Shown piece after piece: positions 28,237-36,632 of a stretch of 64,000 bases of DNA. The position numbers were made by a program, and so were the translations under genes. How positions within the stretch are numbered: position 1 is the stretch's first letter; each line of letters opens with the position of its first letter. The notes under the pieces were generated by a model that did no database searches, was not told where the DNA came from, and saw nothing but the letters and a program-made list of their open reading frames with translations. Origin of the DNA: Ramlibacter sp. (lineage in GTDB: Bacteria; Pseudomonadota; Gammaproteobacteria; Burkholderiales; Burkholderiaceae_C); NCBI GenBank assembly GCA_016713005.1, contig JADJPY010000011.1, forward strand, positions 434,001-498,000, given 5' to 3'.

Positions 28237-28289
28237 CGAAGCGAGGTAAAGGAGGAGGGCTGGCGCAGCCAGCCCGGGGGACACGAGCG
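28237..28289 (-). repeat. Inverted-pair structured repeat, right copy
   Basis: On the minus strand the arms match the left copy except TTTACC for TTTGCC. The centre is GGGCTGGC-TGC-GCCAGCCC, a perfect 8-base-pair stem unlike the left copy's stem in sequence. Conserved arms with a swapped but still paired centre point to a structured mobile element of the REP/MITE kind. Confidence 0.75.
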
Positions 28290-28376
28290 CAGCACAGTTC
28301 CCTGACCACCTGAACCTGAGACAGCCTTGGCGTGTGACAGGAACGAGCATCCAGCCCTGACTCACCCCGCGGGCAG

Positions 28377-29198
28377 CTACCCGCCGAACTCGTCACCAAG
28401 CTCCCTGGCGCGCTGGCGCGCCGCGTGCAGCGCCTTGATGAACAGGGCGTTCACGCCGTCGTGCTCCATCGAGGTGATGGCGGCGTAGGTGGTGCCGCCC
28501 TTGGACGTGACGCGCTGGCGCAGCACCTCCGGTGGCTCGTCGGACGCCCGGGCCAGCTCGGAAGCGCCGACAAACGTGCCCACGGCCAGCTGGTGCGCCT
28601 GCTCTCGCGTCAGGCCCATTTCGACGCCCGCCGCCGTCATGGCTTCAAGGAAGAAAAACACGTAAGCCGGGCCCGAGCCCGAGAGCGCGGTCACCGCGTC
28701 CAGCTGCTCTTCGGCGCTGACCCAGAGGTATTGGCCGGTGGTGGCGATCACCTGTTCCACGCGGGCTTTGTCGCTGGCGGTAACCGCGTTGCGCGCGAAC
28801 AGGGCCGTCATCCCCTTGCCCACCAGCGCGGGCGTGTTGGGCATGGAGCGCACGATGCGCTGCGTGCCCAGCCACTGCGCGATGCTGTCGCTGCGGATGC
28901 CGGCGGCCACGCTCAGGTGCAGCGCGTTCGCGGCATGTGCGCGCACCGGGGCGGCGGCGTCCCGGAAGGTCTGGGGCTTGACCGCCCACACGACCAGTCC
29001 GCAGCGCGCGAGCGACGAACCCGCCTGGGCCTGCGCGGCGACGCCAAACTGGCTGTGCAGCCGGGTGCGGGCTTCGTCCCAGGGTTCGACCACTTCAATC
29101 TGGCTGGCGGGCAACCCGGTGCGGATCAAGCCGCCGATGATCGCGCTGGCCATGTTGCCGCCGCCAATGAATGCGATGGCGCTGTTGTCTGTGCTCAT
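28377..29198 (-). CDS. proC: Pyrroline-5-carboxylate reductase
   Basis: A 273-residue ProC, which makes the last step to proline using NAD(P)H. The N-terminal Rossmann motif is AFIGGGNMASAIIGGLI. The C-terminal signature appears as ALSGSGPAYVFFFLEAMTAA, then QRVTSKGGTTYAAI. The length is normal for the family. Its start overlaps the stop of the esterase-like gene by 4 bases, so the two are co-translated. Confidence 0.95.
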   Translation of the reverse strand: MSTDNSAIAFIGGGNMASAIIGGLIRTGLPASQIEVVEPWDEARTRLHSQFGVAAQAQAGSSLARCGLVVWAVKPQTFRDAAAPVRAHAANALHLSVAAGIRSDSIAQWLGTQRIVRSMPNTPALVGKGMTALFARNAVTASDKARVEQVIATTGQYLWVSAEEQLDAVTALSGSGPAYVFFFLEAMTAAGVEMGLTREQAHQLAVGTFVGASELARASDEPPEVLRQRVTSKGGTTYAAITSMEHDGVNALFIKALHAARQRARELGDEFGG

Positions 29199-30346
29199 GG
29201 GCTTTCCAGGAATTCAAAGGCCACGAACTGCGTGACCTGGGCAGGGTTGAAATTGTCGTCGCTCACGCACACCAGCGTGCGGTTGCCCGGCTTGCCGTCC
29301 CGGCCCGCCAGCGTCGGTCCCCAGGCCATGCCTTCGGTGTTGTCCAGCCTGGAGAGGCCCAGTTGCGAAAAATCCGCCACCAGTGTCTTGGGCATGGGCT
29401 GGTGGTTTCCGGGCGACAGGGTGGCGTGGTCCAGCGTGTTGCTGCCGGAGCGCGTATCCACCTGGTACAACCGCAGCGAATTGCCCAGTCCGGTTGTATA
29501 GGCGCGTTCCAGCACCAGCATCTGATGGTCGTCCAGCATCAGGATCTCGCTCACGCCGTTGTCCGCATACGTACCGGGCACCAGCGGGGCGCGCGGGATG
29601 GCATCGGGCAGGTAGGCACGCTGTTGCAGCGGCAGGCCACTGTCCATGTCCAGCTGCGTGAAGCGACAGGGCCCGCCGGCCTGGGTGGGCGTGGGCACAG
29701 GGCCGTCCTGCTGCAGGGCGGCTTCCATCGCCACCCAGATGCTTTGGCCGCCGGGCGCCATCGCAAGTCCTTCCAGGGTGAGGTTGTCGCGCGGGCCGGT
29801 GCCGGGCATGGCATGCATGCGCAAGTGGGTGGGCAGCGCCAAGGCACGGCGGTGGGTGCCATCCAGCGCGATTTCATGGACGAAAGGGTCCAGACCGAGG
29901 CGCGCATCGCCCTCGCTGGCCCAAAGAAGCGTGTTGCGCCCCGGCACGAATCGCAGGGCTTCCGGGTCCGGCACTTCGCCGCCCTGGCGCCGGTTGGGGA
30001 AGGGCTGGCCGCCGCTCTGGCGCAGCGTGACCACGTCCAGCAGCTCGGGTGCGCCCAGGCGCTGGCCGTCCAGCGGCAGGCGCAGGGTGTAAAAGCGCGC
30101 GGGGGCCGGGTCGGAACGGTCATCGCTCAGCGCGCGCCAGAGGCCGCTGGCGGGGTCAAAGTCCAGCCCGGACAGGCCACCCACGGTCGTGCCGCGGAAC
30201 TGCATCCGGTGGGCCAGTGTGGTCTCGCCGATCAGCCGCAGCCGGCCGGGTCGAGCCGGCTGGCGCACGGGCGCGCAGGCCGCCACCGCAGCGGCAGCGA
30301 CCGCGGCGGCGAGCCACTGGCGTCGCGTGAGGCAGGAGGTACTCAT
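29195..30346 (-). CDS. Esterase-like activity of phytase family protein, exported
   Basis: A 383-residue protein with a twin-arginine-like signal (TRRQWLAAAVAAAAVAACAP) that ends in a possible lipobox Cys. The body has the phytase-like beta-propeller pattern of this family: VGGLSGLDFDPASGLWRALS, DPEALRF, NLTLEGLAMAPGG, LVLERAY and DNTEGMAWGP. It may be an envelope lipoprotein hydrolase; no substrate is proven. It is coupled to proC by an ATGA overlap, although no metabolic link is obvious. Its start is 48 bases from the divergent glpK start. Confidence 0.8.
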   Translation of the reverse strand: MSTSCLTRRQWLAAAVAAAAVAACAPVRQPARPGRLRLIGETTLAHRMQFRGTTVGGLSGLDFDPASGLWRALSDDRSDPAPARFYTLRLPLDGQRLGAPELLDVVTLRQSGGQPFPNRRQGGEVPDPEALRFVPGRNTLLWASEGDARLGLDPFVHEIALDGTHRRALALPTHLRMHAMPGTGPRDNLTLEGLAMAPGGQSIWVAMEAALQQDGPVPTPTQAGGPCRFTQLDMDSGLPLQQRAYLPDAIPRAPLVPGTYADNGVSEILMLDDHQMLVLERAYTTGLGNSLRLYQVDTRSGSNTLDHATLSPGNHQPMPKTLVADFSQLGLSRLDNTEGMAWGPTLAGRDGKPGNRTLVCVSDDNFNPAQVTQFVAFEFLESP

Positions 30347-30394
30347 GGTTTCCAGTCTATTCGCTCAAAGTGGCATGCGTTAGGCTCATCGCCC

Positions 30395-31927
30395 ATGAAA
30401 CATGTTCTTGCACTGGACCAGGGCACGACCAGCTCGCGTGCCATCCTGTTCGACCGCGCAGGCCAGGCCGTGGCGGTGGCGCAGCGGGAGTTCCGCCAGA
30501 TCTTCCCGCAGCCCGGCTGGGTGGAGCACGACGCGAACGAGATCTGGGCCTCGCAGTCGGCCGTCGCCCGGGAATTGATGGAAAAAGTGCTTCCAGCCCC
30601 CGTCGGTGCTGATGGACGCGCTACAAAAAGCATAGCAGATGAGATGTGCGTTGCGATCACCAACCAGCGCGAAACCACCGTGCTGTGGGAGCGCGCCACC
30701 GGCCAGCCCGTGGCCAATGCCATCGTCTGGCAGGACCGCAGGACCGCGCCGCGCTGCGACGAGCTGCGCCTCCAGGGCAAGGCCGGCCTGATCCAGAAGA
30801 AAACCGGCCTCGTGATCGACGCCTACTTCTCGGCCACCAAGCTGCAGTGGCTGCTGGACCATGTGCCCGGCGCCCGCGCCCGGGCCGAGCGCGGGGAGCT
30901 GGCCTTCGGTACGGTGGACAGCTGGCTGATCTGGAACCTCACCGGCGGCAAGGTGCACGCCACGGATGCGAGCAACGCCTCGCGCACCATGCTGTTCAAC
31001 CTGCACACGCTGCAGTGGGACGACGAGCTGCTTCGCCTGTTCAATATCCCGCGCAGCGTGTTGCCGCAGGTGGTGTCGTCCAGCGGCGTGCTCGGACATA
31101 CCGACGCCAACGTGCTGGGCGCGGCGCTGCCAATTGCAGGTGTGGCGGGCGACCAGCAGGCCGCCACGTTCGGCCAGGCCTGCTTTGCGCCAGGCATGGC
31201 CAAGAACACCTATGGCACCGGCTGCTTCATGCTGATGAACACCGGCACTGCCGCAGTGCCCAGCCGCAACAAGCTGCTGACCACCGTGGGCTGGCAGGGG
31301 CCTGCGGGTCCGCGTCGCACGGCCTACTGCCTGGAAGGTGGCGTGTTCATGGCCGGCGCCACCATCCAGTGGCTGCGCGATGGCCTGCAGATGATCCAGT
31401 CCGCGCCCGAGGTGGAAGCGATTGCCAACCTGGTGCCCGACACCGGTGACGTGTATCTGGTGCCAGCCTTCGCCGGCCTGGGTGCGCCCGACTGGGACGG
31501 CTACGCCCGCGGCACCCTGCTGGGCATGACCCGCGGCACCACCCGTGCCCACATTGCGCGCGCCGCGCTGGAAGCCATTGCGCTGCAGGTGGCCGACGTG
31601 TTTGACGCCATGGCGCGCGACAGCGGCATTGCCCTCAAGGAGCTGCGTGTGGATGGCGGGGCCTGCAGCAACAACCTGCTGATGCAGATGCAGGCCGACT
31701 TCCTGGGCGTGCCGGTGGTGCGGCCCAAAGTCACCGAGACCACGGCTCTGGGCGCGGCCTACCTGGCTGGTCTGGCCACCGGGCTGTGGCAGGACGCGGC
31801 GGAAATTTCGTCCCAGTGGCAGGTGGACCGGCGCTTTGAGCCTCAGCTGGGCGCGGCCCAACGGCGGGCCAAGCTCGCGCGCTGGCGCCAGGCGGTTGAA
31901 CGCTCCAAAGCCTGGGCCGACAATTGA
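30395..31927 (+). CDS. glpK: Glycerol kinase
   Basis: A 510-residue GlpK, which phosphorylates glycerol with ATP. The FGGY-family motifs are clear: LALDQGTTSSRAILFD at the start, PGWVEHDANEIW, ITNQRETTVLWER, GVAGDQQAATFGQ and LRVDGGACSNNLLMQ. Compared with my memory of E. coli GlpK, the loop between the ASQS and ITNQRET blocks is about 11 residues longer. That extra stretch (about residues 63-80) coincides with a copy of the dispersed hairpin repeat. The frame is open far upstream, but only the ATG at 30395 fits the family. glpD starts 4 bases after the stop. Confidence 0.96.
   Translation: MKHVLALDQGTTSSRAILFDRAGQAVAVAQREFRQIFPQPGWVEHDANEIWASQSAVARELMEKVLPAPVGADGRATKSIADEMCVAITNQRETTVLWERATGQPVANAIVWQDRRTAPRCDELRLQGKAGLIQKKTGLVIDAYFSATKLQWLLDHVPGARARAERGELAFGTVDSWLIWNLTGGKVHATDASNASRTMLFNLHTLQWDDELLRLFNIPRSVLPQVVSSSGVLGHTDANVLGAALPIAGVAGDQQAATFGQACFAPGMAKNTYGTGCFMLMNTGTAAVPSRNKLLTTVGWQGPAGPRRTAYCLEGGVFMAGATIQWLRDGLQMIQSAPEVEAIANLVPDTGDVYLVPAFAGLGAPDWDGYARGTLLGMTRGTTRAHIARAALEAIALQVADVFDAMARDSGIALKELRVDGGACSNNLLMQMQADFLGVPVVRPKVTETTALGAAYLAGLATGLWQDAAEISSQWQVDRRFEPQLGAAQRRAKLARWRQAVERSKAWADN
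30582..30636 (-). repeat. Dispersed hairpin repeat, copy 6 (inside glpK)
   Basis: On the minus strand the hairpin GCTATGCTTTTTGTAGC is followed by a linker with CCATCAGCACCGACGG, then GGGGCTGGAAGC and TTTTT. It sits in a surface loop of glycerol kinase and is read through in frame. Confidence 0.6.
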
Positions 31928-31931
31928 GCGC

Positions 31932-33521
31932 ATGACCGAGCCCGCCCTGCCCACCCGGCGCGAAGACCTGATCGCGCGACTCGCCCAACCCAAGCACTAT
32001 GACCTGGCCATCATCGGCGGCGGCGCCACCGGCCTGGGCGTGGCGCTGGACGCGGCGGCACGCGGTTTCAGTGTGGTGCTGGTGGAGTCCCACGACTTTG
32101 CAAAGGGCACCTCATCGCGCGCCACCAAACTCGTGCACGGCGGCGTGCGCTATCTGGCGCAGGGCAATATCGCCTTGGTTCGCGAGGCGCTGCACGAGCG
32201 CACCACGCTGCTGCACAACGCGCCGCACCTGGCCCAGCCTCTGCCTTTCGTGATGCCGTCGTACAAGCTGTGGGAGACGCCGTTTTATGGCGTGGGCCTT
32301 AAGATGTACGACGCGCTGGCCGGCAAGGCCGGGCTGGGCGCCACCGAGTTCCTGGGCCGCGACGCCACTCTCAAGCTGTTGCCCAATGCCCAGCCGCAGG
32401 GACTGAAGGGCGGCGTGAAGTACTGGGACGGCCAGTTTGACGACGCGCGCCTCGCCCTCGCGCTGGCGCGCACCGCCGCCACCCGCGGGGCGCTGCTGGT
32501 CAATTACTGCGCCGCCACGGGGCTGATCCACGAAGGCGGCAAGGTCACGGGCCTGACTTGCGAAGACCGCGAAACCGGCCGGAGCTTTCGCATCCAGGCG
32601 CGCTGCGTGGTGAATGCCGCGGGCGTCTGGGTGGACGAATTCCGCCAGAAGGACGGCGAGGCGGTCGGTCGGCCCGTCAAACCCATGGTGGCGCCCAGCC
32701 AGGGCGTGCATCTGGTGGTGGACCGCGAATTCCTGCCCGGCGACCATGCGCTGATGGTCCCGAAGACGGCCGACGGCAGGGTGCTGTTTGGCGTGCCCTG
32801 GCTGGGCAAGGTGATCCTGGGCACCACCGACACGCCGCGTCACGACCTGGGACGCGAGCCCGACGCTTTCAGGGAAGAGGTGGCGTTCATCCTGGGAGAG
32901 TCTGCGCGTTATCTATATAGAGCGCCGAAGCGGGAAGACGTCAAAAGCATCTGGGTCGGCCTGCGTCCGCTGGTCAAACCGCAGGATGACGATGGCGACA
33001 ACACCAAGGGCCTGAGCCGCGAGCACACCGTGCTGGTCAGTCGCAGCGGCCTCGTCACGGTGACGGGTGGGAAATGGACGACCTATCGCGCCATGGCCGA
33101 GGATGTTCTGGAGAAATGCTTTGAAAAGAAGCTGCTCCAGAGCGTTACGGCGGGAGTGACCACTGACTTGCTCCTGGTGGGAGCGGCCGGCATCGGTAAA
33201 GCCCATCCACCAATCTGCAGTCCACCGGGCAGCCACTCTTACGGAAGTGAGCAAACACTTATTGAAGAGCTGCCAGGCGCAGGCAACGAACTGGGCGGTG
33301 GCCTGACCGAGGCCATGGTTCGGTTTGCGGCCCGTCACGAATACGCACGGACGGCAGAAGATGTGCTGGCCCGACGTTCGCGCCTGCTTTTCCTGGACGC
33401 GGCGCTGGCCGCAGACCTGGGACCGGTGGTGGCCGGCGTGCTGAGCGAGGAGACGGGCAATGATCCGCAGTTGCCCGCCTTCCTTGATCTGGCGCGCCAC
33501 TACCGGCGGTTGCCGGACTGA
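31932..33521 (+). CDS. glpD: Glycerol-3-phosphate dehydrogenase (FAD, aerobic)
   Basis: A 529-residue membrane-associated flavoenzyme that oxidises glycerol 3-phosphate to dihydroxyacetone phosphate and passes electrons to quinone. The FAD Rossmann motif is DLAIIGGGATGLGVALDAAA at about residues 23-42, followed by GTSSRATKLVHGGVRYL, the family signature. Late in the chain are VTGGKWTTYR and a C-terminal cap domain with RFAARHEYARTAEDVLARRS. The ATG at 31932 lies 4 bases after glpK, so the pair forms a glycerol-use operon. No glpF or glpR is in the window. It is followed by the ribosomal promoter, not by another glp gene. Confidence 0.95.
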   Translation: MTEPALPTRREDLIARLAQPKHYDLAIIGGGATGLGVALDAAARGFSVVLVESHDFAKGTSSRATKLVHGGVRYLAQGNIALVREALHERTTLLHNAPHLAQPLPFVMPSYKLWETPFYGVGLKMYDALAGKAGLGATEFLGRDATLKLLPNAQPQGLKGGVKYWDGQFDDARLALALARTAATRGALLVNYCAATGLIHEGGKVTGLTCEDRETGRSFRIQARCVVNAAGVWVDEFRQKDGEAVGRPVKPMVAPSQGVHLVVDREFLPGDHALMVPKTADGRVLFGVPWLGKVILGTTDTPRHDLGREPDAFREEVAFILGESARYLYRAPKREDVKSIWVGLRPLVKPQDDDGDNTKGLSREHTVLVSRSGLVTVTGGKWTTYRAMAEDVLEKCFEKKLLQSVTAGVTTDLLLVGAAGIGKAHPPICSPPGSHSYGSEQTLIEELPGAGNELGGGLTEAMVRFAARHEYARTAEDVLARRSRLLFLDAALAADLGPVVAGVLSEETGNDPQLPAFLDLARHYRRLPD

Positions 33522-33545
33522 GACACCGCCGCACCATGGGTGCAG

Positions 33546-33574
33546 TTGACGGCGCAATTTCACTGTGCCATAAT
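33546..33574 (+). promoter_or_regulatory. Sigma-70-type promoter for the rplN (spc) operon
   Basis: TTGACG at 33546-33551 and CATAAT at 33569-33574 are separated by exactly 17 bases, a strong housekeeping promoter. Transcription would start near 33581 and leave a leader of about 140 bases before rplN. The leader begins with a long-loop hairpin, GCGCTTT (33583-33589) pairing with AAAGCGC (33614-33620), a possible control structure. Confidence 0.7.
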
Positions 33575-33723
33575 CGCGGGCTGCGCTTTGAAAAAGTGCA
33601 TATCTGCCCAGCGAAAGCGCCGTGAGTGGTTCATGGCGTGGACGACGGGCCCAAGACTGACTGGATGCCTTCTGCGGTGTTGTGCTGCAAGAGTCCTCCG
33701 GTGCAAGTTGGGAACACATTGAA

Positions 33724-34092
33724 ATGATCCAGACTGAATCCCGGCTCGAAGTCGCCGACAACACCGGTGCGAAGTCCGTTCTTTGCATCAAGGTGCTGGG
33801 CGGCTCCAAGCGTCGCTACGCCAGCGTTGGCGACGTCATCAAGGTGAGCATCAAGGAGGCCGCCCCGCGCGGTCGCGTCAAGAAGGGCGAGATCTACAGC
33901 GCCGTGGTGGTCCGTACCGCCAAGGGCATCCGCCGTGGTGATGGCTCTCTGGTCAAGTTCGACGGCAATGCCGCCGTGCTGCTCAACAACAAGCTGGAGC
34001 CCATCGGCACCCGCATCTTCGGACCCGTCACGCGCGAACTGCGCACCGAGAAGTTCATGAAGATCGTGTCCCTGGCTCCTGAAGTTCTGTAA
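33724..34092 (+). CDS. rplN: 50S ribosomal protein L14 (uL14)
   Basis: A 122-residue L14, the standard length, starting MIQTESRLEVADNTGAKSVL and containing GRVKKGEIYSAVVVRTAKGI. It binds 23S rRNA at the subunit interface. It heads the operon here: the gene upstream is glpD and not rpsQ, so the usual S10-spc join is absent. The promoter about 150 bases upstream supports an independent start of transcription. Confidence 0.98.
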   Translation: MIQTESRLEVADNTGAKSVLCIKVLGGSKRRYASVGDVIKVSIKEAAPRGRVKKGEIYSAVVVRTAKGIRRGDGSLVKFDGNAAVLLNNKLEPIGTRIFGPVTRELRTEKFMKIVSLAPEVL

Positions 34093-34103
34093 GGGGACGC
34101 CAC

Positions 34104-34421
34104 ATGAACAAGATTCGCAAGGGCGACGAAGTCATCGTGCTCGCCGGCCGTGACAAGGGCAAGCGCGGCAAGGTGTCGCTGCGCAAGGACGACTCCCATG
34201 TGCTGGTCGAGGGCATCAACCTCGTCAAGAAGCACACCAAACCCAATCCGCTCAAGGGCACCACGGGCGGCATCGTCGAAAAAGCCATGCCGATCCACCA
34301 GTCCAACGTGGCGATCTTCAATGCCGTCACGGGCAAGGCAGACCGTGTGGGCATCAAGATCGTTGGTGACAAGCGCGTGCGCGTCTTCAAGTCCAGCGGC
34401 GAAGAAATCAAGGTGGCATGA
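34104..34421 (+). CDS. rplX: 50S ribosomal protein L24 (uL24)
   Basis: A 105-residue L24, an assembly initiator for the large subunit. The N-terminal KOW motif is visible as KGDEVIVLAGRDKGKRGKVS. It follows rplN by 11 bases, and its stop overlaps an ATG that could start a two-residue-longer L5. Confidence 0.98.
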   Translation: MNKIRKGDEVIVLAGRDKGKRGKVSLRKDDSHVLVEGINLVKKHTKPNPLKGTTGGIVEKAMPIHQSNVAIFNAVTGKADRVGIKIVGDKRVRVFKSSGEEIKVA

Positions 34422-34423
34422 CC

Positions 34424-34963
34424 ATGGCACGACTGCAACAACACTACCGCGAAAAAGTGGCTCCGGAACTGATGGCCAAGTTCGGCTACAAGTCGCCGAT
34501 GGAAGTTCCGCGCCTGACCAAGATCACGCTGAACATGGGTGTCTCGGAGGCTGTGGCCGACAAGAAGGTCATGGACAACGCCGTGGGCGACCTGACCAAG
34601 ATCGCGGGCCAGAAGCCTGTGGTCACCAAGGCCAAGAAAGCCATTGCCGGCTTCAAGATCCGCGAAGGCCAGGCGATTGGCTGCATGGTCACCTTGCGCG
34701 GTGTCCGCATGTACGAGTTCCTGGACCGCTTCGTCACCGTGGCGCTGCCCCGTGTGCGCGATTTCCGCGGCATTTCCGGGCGCGCATTTGATGGCCGTGG
34801 CAACTACAACATCGGCGTCAAGGAACAGATCATTTTCCCCGAGATCGAGTACGACAAGGTCGATGCCTTGCGCGGTCTCAATATCAGCATCACCACAACG
34901 GCCAAGAACGACGAGGAGTGCAAGGCACTTCTGGCGGGCTTCCGTTTCCCCTTCAAGAACTGA
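34424..34963 (+). CDS. rplE: 50S ribosomal protein L5 (uL5)
   Basis: A 179-residue L5, which binds 5S rRNA and contacts the P-site tRNA. Seen are PRLTKITLNMGVSEA, GQKPVVTKAKKAIAGFKIRE and NYNIGVKEQIIFPEIEYD. The ATG at 34424 gives the common N-terminus MARLQQHYREK; an ATG at 34418 overlapping the rplX stop (ATGA) is also in frame and may be used for coupling. Confidence 0.97.
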   Translation: MARLQQHYREKVAPELMAKFGYKSPMEVPRLTKITLNMGVSEAVADKKVMDNAVGDLTKIAGQKPVVTKAKKAIAGFKIREGQAIGCMVTLRGVRMYEFLDRFVTVALPRVRDFRGISGRAFDGRGNYNIGVKEQIIFPEIEYDKVDALRGLNISITTTAKNDEECKALLAGFRFPFKN

Positions 34964-34971
34964 GGTGACCC

Positions 34972-35277
34972 GTGGCAAAAATGGCTTTGATCGAGCGTGA
35001 GCTCAAGCGGGACAAACTGGTTGCCAAGTACGCGAAGAAACTCGCGGAACTGAAGGCGGCGTCCAACGACCCCAAAAAGAGCGCGGAAGAGCGTGCAGCG
35101 GCCCGCGTGGCCCTGCAGAAGATTCCCCGCAACGCAAACCCGACGCGTCAGCGCAATCGATGTGGCATCACGGGCCGTCCGCGCGGCACGTTCCGCCAAT
35201 TCGGTCTGGCACGCGCCAAGATCCGTGAAATGGCCTTCGCCGGGGATATCCCGGGCGTGGTCAAGGCCAGCTGGTAA
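34972..35277 (+). CDS. rpsN: 30S ribosomal protein S14 (uS14)
   Basis: A 101-residue S14 of the long proteobacterial type, with the end NRCGITGRPRGTFRQFGLAR and no CxxC zinc pairs. It binds 16S rRNA in the head of the small subunit. The start is GTG at 34972, 8 bases after the rplE stop. Confidence 0.97.
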   Translation: MAKMALIERELKRDKLVAKYAKKLAELKAASNDPKKSAEERAAARVALQKIPRNANPTRQRNRCGITGRPRGTFRQFGLARAKIREMAFAGDIPGVVKASW

Positions 35278-35298
35278 TCGGCGCAGGAGAGACACAAC

Positions 35299-35694
35299 AT
35301 GAGCATGAGTGATCCCATTGCCGACCTGCTGACGCGCATCCGCAACGCACAGATGGTGGCCAAGCCGTCTGTGTCGGTGCCCTCTTCCAAAGTGAAGGTG
35401 GCCATTGCGCAAGTGCTGAAGGACGAAGGCTACATCGACAGCTTCCAGGTCAAGAGCGAAGCCGGCAAGGCCGAGCTTGAAATTGCCCTGAAGTATTACG
35501 CTGGCCGCCCGGTGATCGAGCGCATTGAGCGCGTGAGCCGCCCTGGCTTGCGCGTGTACAAGGGCGTCGGCGCCATTCCCCAGGTCATGAACGGCCTGGG
35601 CGTGGCAATCGTCACCACCCCCAAGGGCGTGATGACCGACCGCAAGGCGCGCGCGACCGGCGTCGGTGGCGAAGTGCTTTGCTACGTGGCCTAA
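35299..35694 (+). CDS. rpsH: 30S ribosomal protein S8 (uS8)
   Basis: A 131-residue S8 with DPIADLLTRIRNAQ at the start and the C-terminal GVMTDRKARATGVGGEVLCY. It binds the central domain of 16S rRNA. In E. coli S8 also represses the spc operon at the L5 leader; whether that holds here is not visible. AGGAG precedes the ATG. Confidence 0.98.
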   Translation: MSMSDPIADLLTRIRNAQMVAKPSVSVPSSKVKVAIAQVLKDEGYIDSFQVKSEAGKAELEIALKYYAGRPVIERIERVSRPGLRVYKGVGAIPQVMNGLGVAIVTTPKGVMTDRKARATGVGGEVLCYVA

Positions 35695-35710
35695 AGGGAA
35701 GGAACCGAAT

Positions 35711-36244
35711 ATGTCCCGAGTAGGAAAAATGCCTGTCGTCGTCCCCGCTGGTGTCGACGTGTCGGTCAAGGAAGACCAGATCAGTGTGAAGGGTGCTGGC
35801 GGCTCGCTGTCGCTGTCCCAGAATGCGCTGGTCAAGGTCGTGAGCAAGGACGGCAAGCTCAGCTTTGAGCCGGCCAACGACTCCCGCGAAGCCAACGCCA
35901 TGAGCGGCACCATGCGCCAGCTGGTGAACAACATGGTGACCGGTGTGACCAAGGGCTTCGAGAAGAAGCTGTCTCTGGTTGGCGTGGGCTACAAGGCGCA
36001 GGCCCAGGGCGCCAAGCTGAACCTGACAGTCGGCTATTCGCATCCGGTGAACAAGGATATGCCCGCCGGTATCACGGTGGCCACCCCGGCACCTACGGAG
36101 ATCGTGATCAAGGGCGCTGACCGTCAGCGCGTGGGCCAGGTGGCAGCCGAGATTCGCGCCATCCGCCCCCCCGAGCCCTACAAGGGCAAAGGCATCCGCT
36201 ATGCGGATGAAAAGATCACGATCAAAGAGACCAAGAAGAAGTAA
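35711..36244 (+). CDS. rplF: 50S ribosomal protein L6 (uL6)
   Basis: A 177-residue L6, the standard length, starting MSRVGKMPVVVPAGV and ending with the signature region PPEPYKGKGIRYADEKI. It sits near the GTPase centre of the large subunit. A longer open frame upstream (from 35666) overlaps rpsH and is not used. Confidence 0.98.
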   Translation: MSRVGKMPVVVPAGVDVSVKEDQISVKGAGGSLSLSQNALVKVVSKDGKLSFEPANDSREANAMSGTMRQLVNNMVTGVTKGFEKKLSLVGVGYKAQAQGAKLNLTVGYSHPVNKDMPAGITVATPAPTEIVIKGADRQRVGQVAAEIRAIRPPEPYKGKGIRYADEKITIKETKKK

Positions 36245-36255
36245 GGAGCTGCATC

Positions 36256-36621
36256 ATGTTGACCAAAAAAGAGCAGCGTCTTCGCCGGTCCCGCCAGACC
36301 CGCATCCGCATCGCCACGCAAGGTGTTGCGCGGCTGACGGTGAATCGCACCAATCTGCACATCTATGCCAGCGTCATCTCTGGCGATGGCTCCAAGGTGT
36401 TGGCTACTGCGTCGACGGCCGAGGCCGATGTGCGCAAGTCGCTCGGCGGCTCGGGCAAGGGTGGCAATGCCGCCGCCGCCCAGGCCATCGGCAAGCGAAT
36501 CGCCGAGAAAGCGAAGGCTGCTGGCGTGGACAAGGTGGCATTCGACCGCGCAGGTTTTGCGTATCACGGCCGCGTCAAGGCGCTGGCTGACGCGGCTCGT
36601 GAAGCCGGCCTTCAGTTCTAA
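36256..36621 (+). CDS. rplR: 50S ribosomal protein L18 (uL18)
   Basis: A 121-residue L18 with LTVNRTNLHIYASVIS early and DRAGFAYHGRVKALADAARE at the end. It binds 5S rRNA together with L5. It follows rplF by 11 bases in the spc operon. Confidence 0.98.
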   Translation: MLTKKEQRLRRSRQTRIRIATQGVARLTVNRTNLHIYASVISGDGSKVLATASTAEADVRKSLGGSGKGGNAAAAQAIGKRIAEKAKAAGVDKVAFDRAGFAYHGRVKALADAAREAGLQF

Positions 36622-36632
36622 CGGATACAGAC

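Larger units (their letters stand above)
28006..28376. other. Gene-free region between ubiA and proC
   Basis: These 371 bases separate the convergent ubiA and proC genes. They contain no credible coding sequence. The main content is a pair of inverted repeat elements (28074-28128 and 28237-28289), with a roughly 108-base centre that shows no gene. The region probably serves as a two-way transcription end formed by hairpins. I see no T-tract terminator. Confidence 0.6.

Noticed and set aside
29171..30394. Long upstream extension of glpK
   Set aside because: It is antisense to the esterase-like gene; glycerol kinase homology begins exactly at 30395.
32909..32925. Hairpin-like TTATCTATATAGAGC in glpD
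   Set aside because: The arms pair poorly and the rest of the element is absent.
33522..33723. Remnant of rpsQ before rplN
   Set aside because: I read all three frames and found no S17-like sequence; the region is a promoter and leader.
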